Source of the DNA: Mermis nigrescens
Taxonomy: Eukaryota; Nematoda; Enoplea; Mermithida; Mermithidae
Length of the DNA: 64,000 bases
Assembly (NCBI GenBank): GCA_036768485.1
Contig: JAVLUZ010000842.1
Location: forward strand, 62,001 to 126,000
Direction of reading: 5' to 3'
Positions 1 to 10,900 of this stretch are shown in pieces. A program made the translations under genes and the position numbers. A model generated the notes under the pieces. That model was not told the origin of the DNA, did no database searches, and saw only the letters and a program-made list of their open reading frames with translations. How positions within the stretch are numbered: position 1 is the first letter of the stretch; each line of letters begins with the position of its first letter.

Positions 1-742
1 TGCAAAACATCGAAAATTTTAATTGAAAATAGAAGAAAACTATGCAAAAATAGCGGTTTCTGTTGTTAGAATTGTTTTGAAACCTATATACATGAACAGG
101 AAATGGCTTCCAGGCAGTGGTTTTTTGTGCCAGGTCCATTTGTACATTTACAAAGATGGTCCTAAAACTCTTTTTACATTTTTTACACACAAATTTATGG
201 GTATTACGATATTGTACGGTAGCGACTTTAGTGTGGTAAAAACATTTGTTCGACCTTTGGTAGTGTATTTTGGAGTGTATTTTGGCTGATTCCTGGTTTT
301 ATTAGGGCAAAAATCATTAAGAACCGTCTTAAGACGGCGCGGAGCGCTGAAAAATTTGACATTTTTCCTTTCGAAATGCGATTTCTGCTATTATAAAGAT
401 ATATAGGACACGAAATTACTCATTTTGGCGCGAAGCGCCAAAAATGTTTGCGAATTTCAGACGTTTTTTTGCAGTTTTTGTCTTCATAAAAATCTTTATA
501 CATGTACAAAGACGGTCATAAAAAGTCTTTGTACATCGGGAAAAATCTTTGCCGAATACAAAACACAACCGTGCTTCCAGGTCTCCAAGAAAGTAAATGA
601 ATGTCATGCGCCGGAAAAATTTTAAAAATTATGGTCACTTATGGCCAAAAATCATTACAAATTGCATATCCATTCTATATATCGCTGAATATTTTTGGCC
701 AATGGGGGGGCGGCCGCCCCCGCCCCCTTAAATCCGCCCCTG
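1..742 (-). mobile_element. Family E hAT-like non-autonomous element, cut by window start
   Basis: The right end reads AAATCCGCCCCTG, the reverse complement of the left end of the full copy at 26268-27225 (CAGGGGCGGATTT). The interior also matches that copy in reverse: the GGCGCGAAGCGCC motifs and the block before the G/C-rich run at 703-726. The other end lies outside the window, so no target duplication can be checked. No coding capacity is visible. Confidence 0.75.
115..573. mobile_element. Family F element nested in family E
   Basis: The ends are CAGTGGTTTTTTGTG and CACAACCGTG, flanked by a perfect 8-bp duplication CTTCCAGG at 107-114 and 574-581. This is hAT-type structure without a transposase. 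The host is family E, and the same target octamer flanks the F copy inside the E copy at 26268. Confidence 0.75.
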
Positions 743-841
743 CTTAGTACCCACCTCTCGCATCAACTGATACGCTAATTAAACAATGAGTTGTGTAACA
801 TTTTAATTTTCGCCGCCGCTTCCAAAGCGGTCTAGCGGTAG

Positions 842-1014
842 CAGGGTTGCCAAGTGCTCCAGTCAAAAAAACCCCAATTTTAACCTCAAACTGCCTAAAA
901 AACCCCAACCAAATGGTTAAGCATAGGCGCAAAAAAACCTCAATCACTAAAAAATGCTACCAACGGCCTCAAAAAATCCCAAACTGGGGGAAAATCCCCA
1001 AATTGGCATTCCTG
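842..1014. mobile_element. Family M hAT-like MITE, copy 1
   Basis: It runs from CAGGGTTGCCAAGTG to TTGGCATTCCTG, flanked by the perfect 8-bp duplication AGCGGTAG (834-841 and 1015-1022). The interior matches, in reverse orientation, the copy at 35360-35803. It is 173 bp long and has no coding capacity. Confidence 0.85.
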
Positions 1015-1761
1015 AGCGGTAGTACCACTCACTTCACAACGAGAAACGTAGTTCGACTTTGATTGGTTGAATTTTTATTGCTTTCGACTCACCCTACTGC
1101 AGAAAAAGTCGAAGTGTTTTGAAACAGACTTATTTTATAGGATTTCCGTAGAGGTGGTGTAGGTACTTCAAGTTTTCTGAACAAAGCAGTCATAAATATG
1201 TTCTCGCTATGCGAAAACCTTTCTCCACAATTTTCCGGCAGAAATGATCACTTCTGATGCAAAAAACTTTTCAAAGAAATTTTGATTCTTCTAAAAGTTT
1301 GTACGGAAAAACCTGCATTCGTTTTAGAAATTTCGTTTAACAAAACAATCCGGTAAGAGCACCAAAGAAATTTGGAGAAGAAGATTGAGTGAAGTGGTCC
1401 AGCACTCGACCATCTCAGATTCTAATAAAATTTTGCGTGTATGTACTCTAGTCTCAAACGAACCTCTGCAAAATTTTTTCTCATAAATCTGAGAATCAGG
1501 CAGTCAGAACCTAAAACGAAACCCTGCTCTGTATTAATTAATTTCACGGAAACCTTAAAAACCCGTTACTTTGAAATTGCATTGTAGCCGAATCAGGCCA
1601 TATTAACCGTTGAATTTTGTCAGCGAAGACAATTTTTGCCCTCTTTTAAACTATAGTAAGACTAACTTTATTGTTCTTTGTTCTACCGTTGTTATTGTCA
1701 TGTAAACTCGTTGCGAAAAAGTGACTTTTTAAAATTATTTCAAACTTTAGCCAGTTATTAC

Positions 1762-2026
1762 CATAGGTGGGCGGCACCAAAGTTCTGGGGGGGTGCAAGA
1801 TTTTTTCAAAGGTCAAAACATGACCTTAAAAATGCTAGTATGGCGAAAAAACACCATTTTTCAACGTTCCTCAGCAAGCACGATCCATTGGCATCAAAAA
1901 ATTGCGAAAAAGAACAACAAAATGTTCAAAAATTGAATTCTGGGGAGGGGGATATTTTGATTTCTGGGGGGATATTTTGGTTCCTCGGGGGCTGCATACC
2001 CCCCGAACCCCCCACGCCCAGGTATG
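1762..2026 (+). mobile_element. Family A hAT-like MITE, copy 1
   Basis: The ends CATAGGTGGGCGG and CGCCCAGGTATG are imperfect inverted repeats. They are flanked by a perfect 8-bp duplication GTTATTAC (1754-1761, 2027-2034). The interior has the family signature: ATGGCGAAAAAACACCATTT, a C/G-rich run near the right end, then CATACCCCCC. Open frames across it are incidental. Confidence 0.9.
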
Positions 2027-2630
2027 GTTATTACTCTCTAACGAGAAAAGCTTTCATTTTGCTATTTCACGAGTAAAACGAGCATAATATTGTGCTCTGT
2101 CTAAATATCAGATAGCAGATTATAAGATATCCGCAGTATAAAGATATAATCGAGCAAACTTTAAAAAATCTAAAATAATACAAATCTTACAATTTTCAGC
2201 TGAATTTTTCTCAAAAATACTTATCCTTCAAGTATTTCTTTTTGGTACCATTAGAAGGAGCAACTTTTTTCTACCGTAATCACGTTAAATCGGCGTGGGC
2301 ACTCAAACTAACGCTTCAAATAAACGGCCGCAAAGGTTAGTGTAGTGACCAAAAATTTACCTAATTGTTAAGAATACTTTCTGTAAGACTTGACTTGAGA
2401 TTGAACATGTCAAAAATTAACCTCCTCTGATTTTACCATATATTATGTAGATTTTGACGCTGAGTTCAATAGCGCGACATACTTTTCTTGAAAACAAATA
2501 TTCGTTGTGTAAAAAAGAGTGTAAAGCATAAAAACAATCGTTTTTTCAAGTTTTACGGGGTATAGCATATTTCATCAAAACTCAGGATCACTGTGTGAAG
2601 ATTTAATAATTCATTTTTATTTGAAAAGTG

Positions 2631-2843
2631 GGATCTAGTATACAATTTACCCACCACTGTTTTTTAGCCGATTCAAATAAGCTACAGTGACCAAACTTTA
2701 CACAAAAATTATCAAACACGTTCTGACTCGCATCAATAAAAATAGTGTTGGTCACTGTAGCTTATTTGAATCTACAGTGTTGGTCACTGTAGCTTATTCG
2801 AATCGGCTAAAAAACGGTGGCGGGTAAATTGTATACTAGATCC
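2631..2843. mobile_element. Family H foldback MITE, copy 1
   Basis: The terminal inverted repeats start GGATCTAGTATACAATTTAC and extend into TTTTTTAGCCGATTC. A perfect 8-bp duplication GAAAAGTG flanks it (2623-2630, 2844-2851). The interior carries a duplicated GTGTTGGTCACTGTAGCTTA block. It interrupts the foldback arm and is therefore younger than it. Confidence 0.88.
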
Positions 2844-4151
2844 GAAAAGTGGATAATTTTTACATTTTGTAAGCTTAAATTAAGCTTACAATATTTTTCA
2901 ATATGTTTTGATATGATTAGAAACATAAAACATTTACAATTTTGACTCCAATATTTTCGATATAATTTCAATATACCATATGCAGGCCATTGTCCATGTT
3001 ATGATATTTTATAGCTCATTACTAAAGACTTTCCTAGGAAAAACTAAAAGGACCACTTTTTGAGCAACAAGTGTTGGTATGCTAAGAAGTTGCCGAAATT
3101 TGAAGAAATAACCTCGTGTCACAACATTTTACCGCTAATATTTGGGCAATCTTTTATACTGCATCGTGGCGTTGGCTCATAAATCAAGAGCTTATAAATG
3201 CGTGAAAAAATTATAAAAAATTTTAACTTCTTAAGTAACAAACCTTTAACGCGAACGTGGTGTGCTGAAAAATAATGAAATTTATGGAATTTTACTTTTA
3301 AAAAAATGGCCGCAGTTCAAAAAGAATTTTAAAATAATCAAAGGACCGCTTTTGGAATTGCACATATCTAAGTGAATATGGTGTGCTGAAGAGAGAATCT
3401 AAATTAGACTATTCTGACTAAAAATTTCAGGATATTTTCTTATTGACATTGTTTGAGATAAGACGAATGTCATTCACACTACAGGTAACTTTTAAGTTTT
3501 ATCATCACTTTATAAGAAAAACAAAAAATAATATGCCCACGTTTTGAGCGACAGACGTCAAATCAAACGGAGACACTGTAAAATTAACAAATTAATAGAT
3601 CTGTGACTTGTGTCAACGCAGCAATGTATTTTCCTATTTTCATAGGTACTTTTATACATTTGATTCATCCTTTGGTGTGTGAGATGTTGCTGAGGCCTTT
3701 TTGAGAATGGAGAGAAAAAGATAATGGGCGCTTTTAATTATATAGACATAAGGAAGTCGATTTGCTTGAAACTGTCAAATTTAGAATAAATTTTACTTAA
3801 AATAGCAACACACTTTCTTATTCTACTTCGAAGTACACACGAATTTATTTTAATCACTAAAAAACATTGTTAGTGATATAACTAAATTTTTTCTTGCTGC
3901 TCAAAACGTAGTAATTTAGTTCTTCAGTTTTCCTCAGAGACTAATAAGTGTTATTTAAGAAAAAAACCTTAACGATTTTTGGTCAGAATTGCTTAAATTG
4001 AAAATCAGCCCATGTATGGTCGCCGCAGTGCGAACGATGAATAGAAAAACTTTTACGTGTTGACTCAAAATCCTCTCACTTTGATATTTTTATCTTTTTC
4101 ATTTTTTTCTCCTAAAAGTTACTTGTAGTCGAATGACAACCAACTTATAAC

Positions 4152-4316
4152 TAGGGACCGGATTTTTAGGTGCAAAAAGTGGGCCGAATAGGTGCAAAGC
4201 ATCGGCCAAATAGGTACAAAGCATCGGTCAAATTAGGTGCAAAACAGGCTCAAACTGTGAAAAGATCTTCACAAAATAGAGCTTTCTGGTGCTAGCACAT
4301 AAAAATCCGGTCTCTA
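4152..4316. mobile_element. Family G short hAT-like MITE
   Basis: The inverted repeats are TAGGGACCGGATTTTTA and TAAAAATCCGGTCTCTA, flanked by a perfect 8-bp duplication CTTATAAC (4144-4151, 4317-4324). The interior has tandem AGGTGCAAA / GCATCGGYCAAA motifs. It is 165 bp long and has no coding capacity. Confidence 0.88.
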
Positions 4317-4585
4317 CTTATAACATAACAATTTTAATAAGAAAATATCTCGACACTTTAAGTCAAATAGTCCAACTTTGATCATTTCTTAGCACACTGT
4401 GATCTCTTTACACATGCGTAACTCGAAAAGCGGTCTTTTTAGTTTCATTACTATAAAAGCCTCTATTGATAGGCTATAAAATATAATATGAACAACGGCC
4501 TGCATATGGTAGGTAAACGCGCTATAATGAAAATTATCGAAAAAATTGAAGTCAAAATTGTAAAGTTTTATGTTTATAATCATAT

Positions 4586-4591
4586 CACAAA
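4586..4591. other. Polinton target-site duplication, left
   Basis: CACAAA lies directly before the AGT terminus and is repeated exactly at 22855-22860. Six-base duplications are the hallmark of Polinton integration. Confidence 0.9.
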
Positions 4592-4967
4592 AGTATAATC
4601 GCATGCTACCCTAGACCGCAAATTTGCGGTCTAGGGTAGCATGCGTATGCAAAATATAGGTACATATGTTTTGTGCCCAGTTTTCGTGTTATGTAAACAA
4701 GACTAGCTACACGTGTTTTGTGCGCAGTTTTCGTCAGTATCACGCAGTATAGTTGTATGTGATATGTGTGCGGCAGGCGGATAATCCAATTAATTAGGTA
4801 AATACAGTGGGGTGTAGCAGGCGTCTTTCGCTGTTTTTTCAAGGTACAGTACTTTTCGTATTAAGTAAACAGTGCTGCTGGATAAAAATACCTACGTAAA
4901 ATCACACGTTAATTAATACCTGTACATACTAGCTTTATGTTTCTGGTACTTAGCCATGGACTGGTTT
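4592..4967 (+). repeat. Polinton terminal inverted repeat, left
   Basis: The outer 250 bases or so are identical to the reverse complement of 22604-22854. Further in, up to TAGCCATGGACTGGTTT, the two repeats differ by substitutions and small indels. Identical short open frames inside both copies (4606-4842 and 22604-22840) are a consequence of the repeat and not evidence of a gene. Confidence 0.92.
4600..4645. other. 46-bp perfect palindrome near the left terminus
   Basis: CGCATGCTACCCTAGACCGC followed by AAATTT and the exact reverse complement. It begins 8 bases inside the element end and can form a hairpin. The same palindrome sits at 22801-22846. It is a candidate recognition or replication site for integrase or the polymerase's terminal protein; that role is inferred only. 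Confidence 0.9.
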
Positions 4968-5182
4968 TACTCGCTGTCCATATTACTAGTGCTAAGTATC
5001 TTTATAAATTAATATGTTCACTATGTGTAAATTATTTTATTATTGCACCAAGTCCTTCACCAAATGTAATAAATTAAATTATCATAAATCGTATAAATAT
5101 TTCGCCAGCACTTGCATTACAAGAGACGCCATCAGTCCAGTATTAAACAAGTATATCGCTGTATTTAAATAAAAGTGCACGC

Positions 5183-7001
5183 TTAAATTTTAAACGAAGT
5201 TTCAGGTAAGTTGAACTCATCTATAAATAAACCATCATGATTTATTTCCTCTAAATCATCATCCAAATCTTGTGCGTCAGAAAGTAAGATCTTTCGTTCC
5301 CACTTACTTAAACCAACATCGTCTAGCCCGCTGTTTGTTGGTTCTGGAGATGCGGGCGAGTCGAATGTAATCACTTGGTTGAACGGTTTTTTCTCGACTA
5401 TAAGTGTATTGAAAATTTTCATAAAATCTTTTTAATTATTCAACAACAATAAAAATTTTATTTCATTATCAGTCTTAATGATTTTTTATTATACTAATTT
5501 AATTTTAAACGTTAAGGGCACATTATTTTACATAACAATCTAATTAATAGTAATTTAATTTTAGACGAAAACATCACACGTATTATTTTACATAATTTCC
5601 TATTAATAAATTCAATACAAAAAAAATCAATATATTTTAAAAAAATCATTGTTGCTGTACTAATGATTTATTATTATACTAATTTAATTTTAGATGTTAA
5701 GGGTACATTATTTTACATAAGTATTAACAATCTGATTAATAGGCGGTGTAATAGTAATTTAATTTTAGACGATAACACCACAAATATTATTTTACATAAG
5801 TATTTATAAATAAATTGAATATAAAAATCAATACATATTTTATAAATAATCATTGTTGTTGTACTTAATTTTGAAAAATATTAAAAAAATTTAATAAATT
5901 TTACCTTTAAAATATTTAAATATTTTTTACCTTCGTCTATAGTGGCCTGGACTATGTCGTGACGTTTCACTTTTTTCAGTTGCTGAACACCTTCAACAAC
6001 GTCGTCGGATTTTTTCTTTTTCGAAAGCTGGTAGCCGCATTCTAAATCAAAACCTTTAATTAGTAACTATAATTTGACTATAAACATAAACAGAAAAAAT
6101 TACTTGTAAACAAAAATAGTTTAATATATATTTAGAAGAGTAATTTAGTTACGTGAATTATTTTATAAATTTCTTTTCTCACCTGGGCATTTGATGAAGC
6201 GTGTATCCAATTCGTTGCTTTCTCCTTTTAGCTTTATATCGTTCCCACGAAACCCAGGCTCGTTCGATTTCCAGTTGATAAAATCTTTAAAATCATGTAT
6301 ATAAAATAAAAAATGTAATCCTAGAACCATGCGCAACAAGTGTTTTATTAAAATAAATTTAGACGATAAAAAGCACGCATATTATTTGCATAACTATTTT
6401 TTCACAAAAATGATTCAATAAATGACAGTATACAATGACAATTCTAAAACAAAAAATTGTGGACATGATGAATATATTGTATTTTTATAAAAGTATTATT
6501 ATTAATACTTGATATTTAAAAATAATATAAATAAAACTTATCAGCAAGAAAATTTTAAATTATAATAATTTAGAATGAAATTAACATACCTTGCACTTCC
6601 TTTATAGCCGCGTCGATATATTTCTGCTGATTTCGCCAGGCTTCAAACTGAGTCGGATTTAAACTGAATTTCTTGTTTTTCTCTTCGTTTTTAAATAACA
6701 GAATTTTGTCCGTTGTAACGCCCGGTTCGACACTTGCCACAGTATCCCACGATAAATCAGTTTTATCAATCTTTAAGCCATATAGAAGGCCTTCCATGAT
6801 TTGATTCGCTGCTTCTTTTAGTTTTTCGTACTGGCAGAGCATAAGACTTATCCCATTTTTAGTAGGATAAATCTTTTCTTTGCCATAACCAAGATACTGC
6901 TTACATTCGCGAAAGCCAACATTAACGAAGTTGTTCCACCCTGAAACTATACAATAAATGCCTTTGCCTAATGCAAAATCATAACGACCTTTTTCCGTCA
7001 T
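5183..7001 (-). CDS. PC4-like (p15) transcriptional coactivator domain protein
   Basis: This is the only Polinton gene on the minus strand. I model four exons, 7001-6590, 6284-6183, 6041-5931 and 5427-5183. All junctions are GT-AG and in phase 1, giving 289 residues. Residues about 5-65 resemble the PC4/p15 single-stranded-DNA-binding domain: an F-x-L-G-K strand, a central FVNVGFRE strand, then PTKNGISL followed by a helix with YEKLKEA. In PC4 this last part is the GRKGISL-EQW element. The C-terminal half is lysine-rich, then acidic (DAQDLDDDLEEINHDG), like a transcription-factor tail. An acceptor-like TTTCAG just before the ATG suggests a 5' UTR intron. The gene is divergent from the polymerase. 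A role in element transcription or DNA binding is inferred. The domain call rests on pattern alone. Confidence 0.65.
5483..5830. repeat. Tandem repeat in the last intron of the PC4-like gene
   Basis: A block with TATACTAATTTAATTTTA, GTTAAGGG and ACATTATTTTACATAA recurs about 188 bases apart (from 5483 and from 5671), and shorter partial copies follow. It lies wholly in the 5428-5930 intron. A weaker trace appears near 6350-6400. Confidence 0.6.
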
Positions 7002-7094
7002 ACTGAAATTTATTGAAATAAAATTTAACACCGCCGCTGTTCGACTTAAATTTTATATAGAATGATTGACTTGGACCAAAAATTAACCAATTCT

Positions 7095-7660
7095 AATGTT
7101 TACTCGATAGAGTAGCGAGCAGGCATATAATTTTAAAATTTGTTTGGGACAATGGGTTGATTTAAAGTGCTTCAATTACGCACCAAAAGCTCTATTATAA
7201 TTTTAGATTTCCAACGCAAAAAATAAATAAAGCGAGCCTCGTTTGTTTACAAAATGTCTGTATTTTGCGAATGCATTTTATTTTATAAATCAAGATAAAG
7301 CATAAGCATGTAGAATTATAAATGTGATGAAATTTTAGTTGCTCAACTTTTGGCGAAAATTTGGTAAAATATTTACTCGATAGAGTAGCGCGCAGACATA
7401 CAATTTTAAAATTTATTTGGAACAATTGATAGATTTAAAGTGTTGCAATTTTGCACTAAAAAGCACTATTATAATTTTAGTAAAAGCAAAAATATAGTAA
7501 ATAAAACGGGCCTCGTTTATTTACAAAATGTCTTTATTTTATAATGCATTTCATTTATCAAAAAGCATACGTGAGCAAAATTTTAGTCATGATAAAATTT
7601 TGGTAGCTCTACTTTTAGCAAAAATTATATAAAATGTTTACTCGCACGCAGTTTAGCACA
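7095..7660. promoter_or_regulatory. Three tandem repeats in the divergent intergenic region
   Basis: Units of about 265-275 bases each contain a TTTACTCG(ATAGAGTAGCG) start, an ATTTTAAAATTT block, and a CCTCGTTTRTTTACAAAATG block. Unit starts are near 7101, 7374 and 7637; the third is partial. The repeats fill the space between the minus-strand PC4-like gene and the plus-strand polymerase gene, so they probably hold both promoters, and possibly a replication element. The regulatory role is inferred from position. Confidence 0.5.
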
Positions 7661-7935
7661 ATTTTTATTTTCTAAAGGTACGCAAAAGAAAGCAAACAAT
7701 GCGATTTTGGTTTAGATTGCTTGCTTAGTCTATAAAAGAATTTGACCTAAAAATTGTGTTTTGCTGTTATATGAATTTCATTGACTGAACAAAAGCTTAG
7801 ATTTATGTACATAGGTAACGACGGTAAATAAAAGTTATTAAAACTTTCATTTTTATATGTTTAAAATGGAAAGTTTTTGAAGATTGTTTCATTTGAATTT
7901 AACGTTTGTTCGAATTCAGTGCGTTTTTCTTAATA

Positions 7936-10900
7936 ATGGATGAAAATGATTATCAATTAACATTAGACTATAGCGATTTTTCGGACTCAGAGGACAGTTT
8001 ACCATATTTACAAAATGAAAATCTAAACGAAAGTTTAGTTTTGGAAAACATTTCGGATGAAGAGTCCTCAGATGTATTCGAAACTGATAGTTTAATAACA
8101 GTAGACGAATGGAATGAATCAGAAGAGCAAAGTAAAGCCGACTTTTCGGACGAATGGAGCGAGTCAGAAGAGCAAACTGGGGGTGAATTTCCGCCTGATC
8201 ATTTTTATGAAATTAGCGATCCTAAAATTCAACACATTAAACGTTTTAATACGGATGGTGCTGAGTATCAAATTCATTTTAAGAATTCTCAAGACCTTAC
8301 GAATTTGTCTGAACGGTTACCTCTTATTTTTGATCATGTCATAGAGACCGTTCTATCAAAATATGAACCTTCGACTTTTATTGGTCTTCAATTATCTAAT
8401 CCCGATTTAGATAAACCTGTATTGATACACTTTAGAAACCGCATAAATATTAACGGCGAACTGCTTCTGAATCAAATTGAACGCATTTTGCAGTCAAATC
8501 AAGAGGTTAAAATTGATTCTGCTGATTCGGTATTAAAAATTGTTGCTGTAACACCACAGTCAGGTACCGGACGCTATGGTAATACTATCATTCACGAAAA
8601 ATTTCTAAATCGTGGCCCACACGGTGGATGCTTTCTTCAAATTCGTAACTCTGATAATTTATGTCTCGCTAGAGCTCTTGTAGTGGCTAGAGCTCGTCTG
8701 CATAAAGATGATCCCACTTTTTGTTGGAATAACATAAGACAAGGTGATGCAAGGCGTCATACGATGCAAAAACTAAAAGCTCAAGATCTTATGAAGTCAG
8801 CAAAGCTCGAAAATCACGAGGCAGCATGTGGCATACCTGAACTGATCAAACTACAAAGCATTATGCCAGGATATAAAATCAAAGTGTTTAAAAAAGGCGA
8901 TCGCAACGAATTATTTTTTGAGGGTAAGAGATGATTTTTTCATAGATAATTTTGCTTTTCAAAAATTTATTAGATAAACATATTTACTATATTAAGGTTC
9001 AACGAAATCTGACAAGGTCTTGCATTTATATTTGCACGATGGACATTATACCGTTATTAGTAAAATTGCCGCATTTTTTTCGTGCAGCTACTTTTGTGAG
9101 CTTTGTAATGTACCATACAGTAACCGAGAAAATCATCGTTGTATTCATAAATGCACTTCATGCCATCATTATCCGCCGTGTGCAAAAACTGAAATTTTAA
9201 CCTGCTCTTCATGCAACCGATATTTTTATAATTTAAAATGCTTTCAAAATCATCGTAAAGTTACCAAACAAAAAAGAAAAAGAAAAATAATTGAAGTATC
9301 TATATGTTCACGAATTCAACGCTGTAAGAAATGCGGCAAACATTTGAGACGAGCCCATAAAAAGAAGCACAAATGTGGCTATTTTCACTGCCGAATTTGC
9401 AAAAAACAAGTTCAACAGAAAGGTTATTTCACTTTATTTTTTAAAAATATTTTTCCATATTAAATTTTTGTTTTTTAATTTAAGGGCATTTATGTTATAT
9501 GGCCAAAATTTCAAATGAAGACGATGATGATGAAGACAGTGAGTATGATGATGAAATAGATATGGAAAAGTCGGAAAAAATTTCAAAAGAAGAAATTGTT
9601 CAACGTTTTGTGTTTTTTGACTTTGAAACTACCCAAGAACGTGTTTTAAAAGACGCAGTATATGGCCCTGAATTGGAACATGTTCCAAATTTATGTATAG
9701 CTCATATTGTCTGTGAAGATTGTCGGAATAATGAGCCTTTATTATCTTGTTTTCGTTGTGGTTTAAATAAGCGAATTTTTATAGGACAAAATTGTTTAGA
9801 CGAATTTTGTACCTTTTTGTTTGATATGAAGCACGTAACGGCGATTGCACATAATGCTAAAGGCTTTGACGGACAATTTATTTTGCAATTCTTTCACAAG
9901 CATGGCAAAGTTCCGAAAATAATCAGTAAAGGTATATTTATGAAGCGTACAAATTTTACTCACATGCACTTATGATTATGTTTATAATTTTTAAGGGCTG
10001 GAATTAATTGCGATTTCTTATGGTACTGTTAAAATAATAGATTCATTCAATTTTTTGCCAATGAAGTTGGCAAATTTGCCTAAAACTTTTGGTATCCAGG
10101 AATTATGTAAAGGCTATTTTCCACACAATTTTAATATACGATCCAATTTTAATTACGTCGGCGAATGGCCAGATGCAAGCTATTATAATCCAACGGTTAT
10201 GAATACTGACGAGCATAAACGGTTTTATGAGTGGTACAATTTGCAAAAAGGAAAAGTATATATTTTTTTTTATATTCCGTTTTTTTTTTCAATTAAAGTT
10301 TTTTTTATTTATTTAAGATATTCAATTTCAAAGATCAACTTTTGGCTTACTGTGATAGCGATGTTACAGTATTAAGACAGTGTTGCCTAAAATTTAGAGA
10401 TATTTTCATAAATGAAACAACAGTTGATCCTTTTGAACGTTCATTAACAATAGCTAGTGCATGCAATATGGTTTTTCGTAAACTATTCTTAAAACCAATG
10501 ACTATAGGCATAATTCCTAACGATAATTATAGAAGAAATGAAAAACAATCAATAATAGCATTAAAATGGTTGAAATGGATTAGCCACAAAGAACATAAAT
10601 ATATTTCTCATAAGGAAAATGGATATGAAGTAAAAATCGGAAAATATAAAGTAGATGGGATTGCTGGCAATACAGTATACGAACACCTAGGTTGTTATTG
10701 GCACGGTTGCCCTAGATGTATGGTAAAAAGAACTAATCTTACTGCTGATCGAATGTTAACTGCAAAGGAAGCACATGATAAAGTCTTAGAGCGTCGGAAA
10801 TTTATTCAACAAGCAGGATATAAGCTTATAGAGATTTGGGAATGTGAATTAAAGGATCAACTTGCAGCTAATTCAACTATGAAAACCTTCTTTGACAACG

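Larger units (their letters stand above)
1384..3560 (+). repeat. Left arm of a large foldback (inverted-repeat) element
   Basis: Read forward, this stretch matches at roughly 75-85% the reverse complement of 23872-22855 and then, continuing past the Polinton, of 4591 down to about 3885. A shared block near the outer end reads CACTCGACCATCTC, and a shared inner block reads ACCATATGCAGGCC. Once the later insertions (A, H, G and the Polinton) are removed, the whole is a palindromic element of about 3.7 kb with arms of about 1.75 kb. Outer boundaries are approximate and no target duplication was found. Bases 1023-1383 just outside hold nothing I can identify. Confidence 0.7.
3885..4591 (-). repeat. 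Right arm of the foldback element, inner half
   Basis: The reverse complement matches the inner part of the left arm: TACCATATGCAGGCC near 4500 matches 2978-2992, and the ACGTTTTGAGC block near 3905 matches that near 3540. The arm is interrupted by the Polinton and resumes at 22855. The space between the arms (about 3561-3884) is the loop and shows no gene. Confidence 0.65.

Noticed and set aside
1678..2087. 132-residue open frame
   Set aside because: It crosses family A copy 1 and foldback sequence; the same peptide patterns appear in other family A copies because of DNA similarity.
4606..4842. Open frame on the minus strand in the left Polinton repeat, with an identical twin at 22604-22840
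   Set aside because: Identity follows from the inverted repeat. The sequence has no domain pattern, and the frame is not kept by anything except repeat homogeneity.
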